12,698 nucleotides of DNA from Candidatus Cloacimonadota bacterium (lineage in GTDB: Bacteria; Cloacimonadota; Cloacimonadia; Cloacimonadales; TCS61): positions 1 to 12,698 of the forward strand of contig JASUTE010000033.1 in assembly GCA_030445745.1 (NCBI GenBank). Reading direction: 5' to 3'. How positions within the stretch are numbered: the stretch's first letter is position 1; every line of letters begins with the position of its first letter. A program made the translations under genes and the position numbers. The notes beneath the pieces were generated by a model. The model saw only the letters and a program-made list of their open reading frames with translations, made no database searches and was not told the DNA's origin. This document shows, in pieces, positions 6,685-12,698 of this stretch.

Positions 6685-7766
6685 TGCTGGAATTGATTCC
6701 CAAGATATTGATGTATAAATTCATGCGCAAACACGATCTGCTGCAGCTATTACCCATAAACTTTACTGTTAGTGTTCTTTACAGTTGCAATTCCCGCTGC
6801 AAAACTTGTAATATTTGGAAAAAAGAAGCCAAAAATCTTACTCTTTCGGAGTATGAACTTATTTTCAAAAAAATTGGTAAAGCACCTTATTGGATCACTA
6901 TTAGTGGGGGTGAGCCCTTTCTCCGGAAAGATCTTCCTGAAATTTGCGAAATCATCTATCGTCATTCCCGACCAGCTATTATCAATATCCCCACCAATGG
7001 CCTGTTAACAGAAAAAATAGTAGCAGATGTAAAAAAAATTGCCACAACCTGCAAAAAAAGCCAACTGATAATTAACCTTTCTGTAGATGGCATCGGCAAA
7101 CAGCACGATGAGATTAGGCAAATTCCCAATAATTATAAAAAAGTGATGAAAACATATTCTCAACTGCAAGATTTAAAGTTAAAAAACCTGTCAATAGGCA
7201 TTCATACAGTTATCTCTCGTTTCAATGTAGAAGATTTTCCCAAAATTGCTAATGTGCTTTTATCTATGCACCCCGATTCCTATATAACCGAAATTGCCGA
7301 AGAGAGGGAAGAGCTGGACACCAAAGGAGCTAAAATCACTCCTAGCCTTATTTCCTATCGTTCTGCAATCGATTTCCTTAGCCATCGCATTAAAAATAAT
7401 AAATTCAAAGGAATGAGTAAAATAACTCAAGCTTTCCGTATTGAATATTACAATATGGTCAAGAAAATATTGCGTGATCAAACGCAAGTGATACCCTGCT
7501 ATGCCGGTATTGCTTCGGCACAAATATCGCCCGATGGCGAAGTTTGGAGTTGCTGCATAAAGGCAAATTCACTGGGTAATTTACGCCAGCAGGACTATAA
7601 TTTTAAGAAAATCTGGTTCAGTAAAAATGCAAAAAAAGAGCGTATTTCAATAAAAAATAAAGAATGCTACTGCCCGCTCGCAAATGCTTCCTACACCAAT
7701 ATGCTTATGGATATTCCCACCTTGCTACGGGTGTTTTATCGCTCTTTTATAAAATGGTGGAGTTAA
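6684..7766 (+). CDS. Radical SAM protein with SPASM-like C-terminal cluster region
   Basis: This 360-residue protein has the CxxxCxxC iron-sulfur motif C35-x3-C39-x2-C42 in YSCNSRCKTCNIW. It also has SGGEP (74-78), which contacts SAM, and NLSVDG and GIHTVIS barrel strands. The C-terminal cysteines C272, C290, C291, C328 and C330 are arranged as in SPASM domains (CYAGIASAQISPDGEVWSCC, then CYC). The enzyme should form the 5'-deoxyadenosyl radical and carry an auxiliary cluster. SPASM proteins act on peptides, but this broad subgroup also includes enzymes of unknown substrate; no precursor peptide gene is visible here. It overlaps the glycosyltransferase stop (TAATG) and ends 3 bp before the next gene. 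The last residues (FYRSFIKWWS) are basic-aromatic and may touch the membrane. Substrate unknown. Confidence 0.9.
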   Translation: MLELIPKILMYKFMRKHDLLQLLPINFTVSVLYSCNSRCKTCNIWKKEAKNLTLSEYELIFKKIGKAPYWITISGGEPFLRKDLPEICEIIYRHSRPAIINIPTNGLLTEKIVADVKKIATTCKKSQLIINLSVDGIGKQHDEIRQIPNNYKKVMKTYSQLQDLKLKNLSIGIHTVISRFNVEDFPKIANVLLSMHPDSYITEIAEEREELDTKGAKITPSLISYRSAIDFLSHRIKNNKFKGMSKITQAFRIEYYNMVKKILRDQTQVIPCYAGIASAQISPDGEVWSCCIKANSLGNLRQQDYNFKKIWFSKNAKKERISIKNKECYCPLANASYTNMLMDIPTLLRVFYRSFIKWWS

Positions 7767-7769
7767 AAT

Positions 7770-9143
7770 ATGCAAATTATCTCTCATTCCGATAGTTTTG
7801 CCAGCAATTATGCTTTGTTCGATGTTTTTAAAAGTCAGGAAAAGAACATTATTCTGCTTACTCATAATTTAGAAGATTATCCGTCTCTGAAAAAGATCAA
7901 TGCGCATATCTTGAAACGGGTAATGCAGCTAAAACTTCAGGATGTAATGGTAGAAGACTTGGAAAAAACGCTACAGGAGTTTTTCGTTGAACTTAATTGG
8001 CAGCTTTATTCCTTTTTTCGCAAAGCAGACACTAAAGATTTTGGAACTTCGCTGGTGCTGGTCATTATGCTGCAAGACCAAATTTATCTGGTACGCTTTG
8101 GCAGGCTGCTGGTGGCAAGGCTATACAAAGACCAGTTGGAATACATTGGCGAAAAATGGGACAACTTCAAAGTAAAATCTCGCAAAGACCTGTTTTTACT
8201 GGGAAGCAGAGACGAAGATATTCACGTTAAAGTTCATAATATTAAGCTGAAAAACGATGAATATCTGTTCTGCCTGGATTCTATGACTGCTGAAAAAATG
8301 CAAAAAACTGGTTTCAACCACCTTTCTTTGTTGGAAAACATTCAAGAAGAATACCAAAAACAGCCATTCCCTTATTTTATTATTTCTGGTAAAACAATTT
8401 CCAAAAAGAAAAAGCGAAAGATTCTGGCCAATAAAAGGTTAAGAAATCTGACTATATTTGTTGCTTTAGCTATTATTTTATCAGCACTTTATGTTAATTT
8501 TGGTAAAAATTTCATAGCAGAGCAACAGAGAATTCTTAAGCATCGAATTAGTGAAAATCAGAAAAGCCTATTGGAATTTGCTGCAGATATCTCTTTGTAT
8601 CCACACCAGAAAATAGAACTGAACAAAAAGTGGGTCAAAACGTTTTCCAATGGTATTCAACACACGCCTTTAGTAGATATAAAAAACATCTATATATGCT
8701 CCAAAAACGAGATTCTAGTATACCGTAAAATGACAGATAACCTGCGCTGGAGTAAAGAATTTGACGATAAAATTATAGGAATAGAACTTTTGGATGCCAA
8801 TCGTATACTGGTGATTACAGCAAAAAACGAACTAATGTGTTTAAATCGAGATTATGGCTCTATAGTTTGGGAAAACAAAACTGAACAAGCACTTACTAAG
8901 CAAAATGCAAATAGTAACTTTTTCCAAATTTCTGTTGATGACTACCGCCAGTTAAGTGGTAGTATCGTGCTGGTTTATTCGCTAAATAGTCTTCAGATTT
9001 TGGATGTGATAACGGGTGAGCAAATTAACAGTTACACCTCGTCTCGCGGTATAAAATACGTAAGTAGATTTGATATTTTGGAAAAATGTGTATATTTAGT
9101 AGAAGGCAATAAACTAACTAAACTAGTTTTGGAAGTGAAATAA
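7770..9143 (+). CDS. Single-pass membrane protein: degenerate PP2C-like N-terminal region plus PQQ-like propeller repeats
   Basis: I do not recognise this 457-residue protein as a named family. Residues about 90-175 resemble the core strands of PP2C (PPM) phosphatases: GTSLVLVIM, then IYLVRFGRLLVARLY where active enzymes read VGDSRAYL, then a loop and DEYLFCLDSMT where active enzymes have a DG pair. The metal-binding aspartates are absent, so it would be a pseudophosphatase. A lysine-rich stretch (KKKKRK, 212-217) precedes one transmembrane helix (about 227-245), predicting an N-terminus in the cytoplasm. The outer part (about 285-457) contains PQQ-like beta-propeller repeats (GSIVWENK, ITGEQINSY), but too few for a full propeller. 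GGAG lies seven bases before the ATG. The stop overlaps the NUDIX start (TAATG). It may couple an extracytoplasmic propeller to a cytoplasmic partner, which is inference. Confidence 0.7.
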   Translation: MQIISHSDSFASNYALFDVFKSQEKNIILLTHNLEDYPSLKKINAHILKRVMQLKLQDVMVEDLEKTLQEFFVELNWQLYSFFRKADTKDFGTSLVLVIMLQDQIYLVRFGRLLVARLYKDQLEYIGEKWDNFKVKSRKDLFLLGSRDEDIHVKVHNIKLKNDEYLFCLDSMTAEKMQKTGFNHLSLLENIQEEYQKQPFPYFIISGKTISKKKKRKILANKRLRNLTIFVALAIILSALYVNFGKNFIAEQQRILKHRISENQKSLLEFAADISLYPHQKIELNKKWVKTFSNGIQHTPLVDIKNIYICSKNEILVYRKMTDNLRWSKEFDDKIIGIELLDANRILVITAKNELMCLNRDYGSIVWENKTEQALTKQNANSNFFQISVDDYRQLSGSIVLVYSLNSLQILDVITGEQINSYTSSRGIKYVSRFDILEKCVYLVEGNKLTKLVLEVK

Positions 9144-9679
9144 TGAAAAAATTAACTAAAGCTAATTATAAAGATGTAAATTACTGTTTGAGATGTGGCA
9201 CCAGATTGGAGCTTGCAAACGACCACGAAGACAAACCGCGCCCTAAATGCCCCAATTGTGGCTGGACTTACTACAAAAACCCAATTCCAGCTTCAGCTTG
9301 TGTAATTTTAAACAAACAAAATCAGCTGGTATTGGTAAAAAGAAAATTTGCTCCCCAAGCTGGACAGTGGGCTCTACCAAGCGGCTATGTGGAAATCTAT
9401 CAGGCACCAGATGAATGTGCGATAGAGGAGATGTTGGAAGAAACCAACTTGCAAGGTACTGTAGCTGAAGATTTGGGCTACTACACCGATTTTTCACCGA
9501 TCTACGAAAAAGTAATCTCGTTTGGATTTCTCATGAAGATCCAGGGAGGTAAGCTTCGTGCAGGAGATGATGCTGCCGAAGCGCGCTACGTTAGCTTAGA
9601 TAGCTTACCCCATATTGCCTTTAGTTCTCATCGTCACTTTATAAAAGTGATAAAACAAAAATTAGCGAAGGAAATATAA
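9143..9679 (+). CDS. NUDIX hydrolase with N-terminal zinc ribbon
   Basis: Residues 12-42 form a zinc ribbon with C15-x2-C18 and C36-x2-C39 (YCLRCG, KCPNCGW). The NUDIX domain follows (about 48-170), with GQWALPSGYVEI leading into the NUDIX box. The box reads G-x5-Q-x7-E-E-M-x-E-E-x-N-L, where the consensus has E, R and G at the first, second and last substituted positions. The core catalytic glutamates EExxEE are kept. NUDIX enzymes cleave nucleoside diphosphates linked to another group. The zinc ribbon recalls NudC, but I do not see the NudC NADH motif SQPWPFPxS, so ADP-ribose or another dinucleotide or sugar-nucleotide is equally possible. It lies between the propeller protein (1-bp overlap) and valS (1-bp gap). 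Confidence 0.88.
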   Translation: MKKLTKANYKDVNYCLRCGTRLELANDHEDKPRPKCPNCGWTYYKNPIPASACVILNKQNQLVLVKRKFAPQAGQWALPSGYVEIYQAPDECAIEEMLEETNLQGTVAEDLGYYTDFSPIYEKVISFGFLMKIQGGKLRAGDDAAEARYVSLDSLPHIAFSSHRHFIKVIKQKLAKEI

Positions 9680-9680
9680 G

Positions 9681-12356
9681 ATGGAAATAAATAAACAGTA
9701 TGAACCACAAAAAATAGAAAAAAAATGGTATAAATTTTGGGAAGAAAACGGCTTTTTCTCGCCACAAATCGACAAAAATAAGCAACCTTACACTATTCTA
9801 ATGCCGCCACCAAATATAACCGGCATTTTGCACATGGGACACGTGCTGAACAACACCCTACAAGATGTAATGATTCGCTACAAACGCATGACTGGCCTTC
9901 CCACTCTGTGGATTCCCGGTACCGACCATGCTGGCATTGCAACTCAAAACATTGTAGAAAAAGAGCTCTACCAAAAAGAGGGCAAAACCAGGCACGATAT
10001 CGGTAGGGAAGAATTGATAAAGCGGATTTGGCAATGGAAAGAGGAAAAGGGAAATCGTATAATTGAACAACTGAAACAATTGGGTGCTTCCTGCGATTGG
10101 AGCCGACAACGCTTTACTATGGACGAAGGCCTGAGCGAAGCTGTTAAAGAAGTATTTATTCAACTTTACGAAAAAGGACTTATCTACAAAGGTAAACGCA
10201 TAATAAATTGGTGTCCACGCTGTGTTACCGCTTTGGCGAATGACGAAGTGGAATATATGGAAGAAAGCGGACATCTGTGGAATATGAAATATCCTTTAAA
10301 AGATGGTAGCGGTTTTGTAACAGTTGCTACCACTCGTCCCGAAACTATGCTGGGCGATACAGCAGTAGCGGTTAATCCTAACGACCAGCGCTATCAAAAG
10401 CTGATAGGGAAAAAAGTAATTCTACCTTTTGTAGAGCGCGAAATTCCTATTATAGCAGATGAATATGTTGATATGGAATTTGGTAGCGGCTGTGTGAAAA
10501 TTACTCCTGCTCACGATCCTAATGATTTCGAGATTGGCCAGAGGCACGACCTGGAACAGATTTTGGTAATAGACGAAAATGGCGTTATGAACGAAAATGC
10601 CGGCTCTATGTTCCAAGGTATGGATAGATTTGAATGTAGAAAAAAACTGATAAAAGAGTTGGAAGATAGAAAGCTTTTGGCTGGTATCGAAGAGCATCAG
10701 CACTCGGTAGGACATTGCTATCGTTGCGATACAGCTATCGAGCCCTATCTTTCCGACCAGTGGTTCGTTAGCATGAAACCTTTGGCAAAACGGGCTATCG
10801 ATGTGGTTAAGGATGGCCAGGTGAAATTCCAACCTCAAAGATGGGTTAAGGTTTATCTGCACTGGATGGAAAATGTACGCGACTGGTGTATTTCCCGCCA
10901 GATATGGTGGGGACATCGTATTCCGGCCTACTACACTCCCCAAAACCAGATTGTAGTTGCCAAAAATAAACAGGAAGCTCTGCAGAAAGCACGCCAAAAA
11001 TACGATGAAAACTTGCAATTAGAGGAACTGAGGCAGGACAAAGATGTTTTGGATACCTGGTTCTCCAGTTGGTTATGGCCATTTTCTACCATGGGTTGGC
11101 CCCAAGATACAGAAGAACAGGAATATTTTCTGCCGACTAATTTACTGGTTACTGCACCCGGCATCATTTACCTGTGGGTGGCCAGAATGATAATGAGTAC
11201 CTTGGAATTCAAAGATAAGATTCCCTTCGAGACAGTACTGCTACACGGTATGGTGCTAGATGAGCAAGGCCGTAAAATGAGTAAATCGCTGGGAAATTCG
11301 CCGGATCCTATTCACATAATTGAGGAAGTGGGTGCCGATGCCCTGCGCTTTAGTATGATTTTTAATACTCCTAAGGGTGAGGACAGCTATTATTCCGAAA
11401 AAATATTGGAAAATGGGCGTAATTTTGCCAACAAAATTTGGAACGCTTTCCGTTTCATGATGATGAACATTGAAAAGATAGAAGGTTTGCCAAAACCCCA
11501 CGAACTAAAGCTGGAATTAGCTGATAAATGGATCTACAGCCGTTTGCAACAGGTAATTGCTAATGTTACCCATTACTACGAAAAGCTTAGACTAAACGAC
11601 GCTGCGGCCGCCTTGCAGGAGTTTATTTGGAATGAGTTCTGTGCCTGGTATTTGGAATTGGCCAAAGAGAGGATTTATGACGATTCCAATAGGGAAGGAC
11701 AGCTAACTGCCAAATATATCCTGCTGGATGTTCTGCAAAATTCTATGCGCCTGTTGCATCCCATCATGCCCTTTATTACCGAAGAGATCTTCCAGGTTAT
11801 AAAACAATATTTCCCTATAGCCGAAGATGCAATTATCGTAGCGAAATTCCCAAAAGCCGATAATAAACTGATAGATAAACAGACAGACGCCGATATGCAG
11901 CTTATTCAGGAAGCGATCTCGGCAATTAGAAATCTGCGCAAACAGGTTAATATTTCGCCAGCAGTACAGGTGCAGACTATTATAAAAGTGGAAAATAATG
12001 AGCAGGTCGCACTGCTGAACAGTTATCAAAACTATTTCGACAAATTAGCCAAAACCAATGATATGCAGATAGCTGTGCAAATGCAAAGGCCAGCAAAATC
12101 GATCGCTGCGGTAGTGCAAAACATAGAAATTTACCTGCCGCTGAGTGGTGTGGTAGATTTGGAAGAAGAGAAAAATAAGCTAGGCAAACAGCAAACCCAA
12201 CTTGAGAAAGAACTTCAAAAGATAAACGGTAAACTTAATAATAACAAGTTTTTAAACAACGCTCCAGCAAATATAGTTACCAAGGAAAAAGCTAAACAAG
12301 ATGAGGTGGAAACTAAACTAAATAAAGTAAAAAAAATCTTAGCCGGTTTGGAATAA
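9681..12356 (+). CDS. valS: Valyl-tRNA synthetase
   Basis: This 891-residue class I synthetase charges tRNA-Val in the cytoplasm. The start MEINKQYEPQKIEKKWYKFW is typical. The HIGH motif is H51-M-G-H54 in PPPNITGILHMGH, and KMSKS is at 532-536 (GRKMSKSLGNSPDP). The editing domain shows TTRPETMLGDTAVAV and GCVKITPAHDPNDF, which hydrolyse mischarged threonine. WCPRC and GHCYRC cysteine pairs and DWCISRQIWWGHRIP are family features. The anticodon-binding helices follow, and a C-terminal coiled coil (about 825-891, LEEEKNKLGKQQTQLEKEL) contacts the tRNA elbow. AAGGA lies eight bases before the ATG, one base after the NUDIX stop. It is the last gene of the operon and is followed by a strong terminator. 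I see no T-box leader in front of it. Nothing unusual in the protein. Confidence 0.98.
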   Translation: MEINKQYEPQKIEKKWYKFWEENGFFSPQIDKNKQPYTILMPPPNITGILHMGHVLNNTLQDVMIRYKRMTGLPTLWIPGTDHAGIATQNIVEKELYQKEGKTRHDIGREELIKRIWQWKEEKGNRIIEQLKQLGASCDWSRQRFTMDEGLSEAVKEVFIQLYEKGLIYKGKRIINWCPRCVTALANDEVEYMEESGHLWNMKYPLKDGSGFVTVATTRPETMLGDTAVAVNPNDQRYQKLIGKKVILPFVEREIPIIADEYVDMEFGSGCVKITPAHDPNDFEIGQRHDLEQILVIDENGVMNENAGSMFQGMDRFECRKKLIKELEDRKLLAGIEEHQHSVGHCYRCDTAIEPYLSDQWFVSMKPLAKRAIDVVKDGQVKFQPQRWVKVYLHWMENVRDWCISRQIWWGHRIPAYYTPQNQIVVAKNKQEALQKARQKYDENLQLEELRQDKDVLDTWFSSWLWPFSTMGWPQDTEEQEYFLPTNLLVTAPGIIYLWVARMIMSTLEFKDKIPFETVLLHGMVLDEQGRKMSKSLGNSPDPIHIIEEVGADALRFSMIFNTPKGEDSYYSEKILENGRNFANKIWNAFRFMMMNIEKIEGLPKPHELKLELADKWIYSRLQQVIANVTHYYEKLRLNDAAAALQEFIWNEFCAWYLELAKERIYDDSNREGQLTAKYILLDVLQNSMRLLHPIMPFITEEIFQVIKQYFPIAEDAIIVAKFPKADNKLIDKQTDADMQLIQEAISAIRNLRKQVNISPAVQVQTIIKVENNEQVALLNSYQNYFDKLAKTNDMQIAVQMQRPAKSIAAVVQNIEIYLPLSGVVDLEEEKNKLGKQQTQLEKELQKINGKLNNNKFLNNAPANIVTKEKAKQDEVETKLNKVKKILAGLE

Positions 12357-12381
12357 ATTTTAGTAATTTAAATTACTTTCG

Positions 12382-12416
12382 AACGGAAATCTCGGTTCTG
12401 GGATTTCCGTTTTTTT
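12382..12416 (+). terminator. Rho-independent terminator of the nusB-valS operon
   Basis: AACGGAAATCTC (12382-12393) pairs with GGGATTTCCGTT (12400-12411), eleven Watson-Crick pairs and one T-G wobble, around a six-base loop. The plus strand continues with T residues to 12416. It begins 26 bases after the valS stop and is the clearest regulatory structure in the window. Confidence 0.92.
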
Positions 12417-12698
12417 ATTAATTCGCTGGTTCTAGTGCAATATTAGCAAAGCTAATTTGGAAAATATCAGTCTTCCTTTCTAATAGAGAATTGAATTTAT
12501 TCTGTGAAATTAGGTTTACTTATCATTTCTACAGGAGAGGGTTTTCTATTACTAAACAGAACGCATTTATTGAAAGTCATTAGAAAGAACTAGTCTTTGC
12601 GAGTAAATCTTCTTGAATTATCTTTCGCGCCTGCCAAGCCTGCCTTGTGAAATCTGCTTTTTTCTATTTCACTGGGTGAAATTTCCCTCATTTCACAT
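12417..12698. other. Non-coding region with short repeats, no gene seen
   Basis: Neither strand has a frame of convincing length or content. The stretch holds a 6-bp inverted repeat ATTAGC-AAA-GCTAAT (12442-12456), a tandem pair of GCCTGCC with 9-base spacing (12629-12644), and the GTGAAAT/ATTTCAC cluster described separately. It reads like an intergenic repeat region or decayed DNA whose neighbouring gene lies beyond the window. Confidence 0.6.
12647..12696. repeat. Cluster of alternating GTGAAAT / ATTTCAC heptamers
   Basis: GTGAAAT occurs at 12647-12653, ATTTCAC at 12666-12672, GTGAAAT at 12676-12682 and ATTTCAC at 12690-12696. A further GTGAAAT lies at 12504-12510. The middle two form a perfect 7-bp inverted repeat with a 3-base loop. 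The cluster reaches the window edge and may continue. Confidence 0.6.

Noticed and set aside
9600-9681. A T-box leader in front of valS
   Set aside because: The valS start follows the NUDIX stop by one base, leaving no room for a leader.
9858-10274. A 138-codon minus-strand frame inside valS
   Set aside because: Antisense shadow of the valS catalytic region; no ribosome site and no plausible protein features.
10422-11018. A 198-codon open frame on the minus strand
   Set aside because: It lies wholly inside valS, whose frame is certain, and its translation is an unpatterned mix of F, H, I and C residues with no recognisable motif.
12441-12456. Second terminator after valS (ATTAGC-AAA-GCTAAT)
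   Set aside because: The stem is only six pairs and is not followed by a T run; the terminator at 12382 already ends the operon.
12600-12698. CRISPR array at the right edge
   Set aside because: The repeated unit is only seven bases, alternates in orientation and has unequal spacing, unlike CRISPR repeats and spacers.

Overview
The window looks like an AT-rich bacterial chromosome fragment with one accessory edge. The genes (nusB, valS, PIN-PhoH, alr, radical SAM/SPASM, GT2) suggest an anaerobic, probably diderm bacterium. A Cloacimonadota-like lineage is my best guess, but no rRNA or other diagnostic marker is present, so this is tentative.

Left edge (1-1798), accessory. A minus-strand IS3-family insertion sequence enters from the left. 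It has a complete orfA and the 5' part of orfB, joined by an A9 run where a -1 frameshift would fuse them. Its end, near position 776, cuts into a plus-strand, very AT-rich gene of the HsdR_N-like (restriction-nuclease-like) family. That gene keeps its catalytic ExK strand and C-terminal domain but has lost its start and N-terminus. A weak convergent terminator separates it from the next block.

Minus-strand housekeeping pair (1799-5106). A PIN-PhoH ATPase gene, with a TTGACA-17-TAAATT promoter that also settles its start codon, is followed after 8 bp by alanine racemase. The racemase carries an unusual C-terminal extension of about 260 residues.

Divergent intergenic region (5107-5357). It holds a complex inverted repeat and a probable promoter for the plus-strand operon.

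Plus-strand operon (5358-12416). nusB, a GT2-like glycosyltransferase, a radical SAM/SPASM protein, a membrane protein with a degenerate PP2C-like region and a PQQ-like propeller, a zinc-ribbon NUDIX hydrolase, and valS. Every junction is an overlap or a gap of at most 3 bp, and the run ends in a strong intrinsic terminator. Two universal translation/transcription genes therefore bracket four poorly characterised genes. The middle genes may make or sense an envelope glycan or small metabolite, but that is inference.

Right edge (12417-12698). No gene is visible. It holds short inverted and direct repeats, including alternating copies of a GTGAAAT/ATTTCAC heptamer that run up to the window end.
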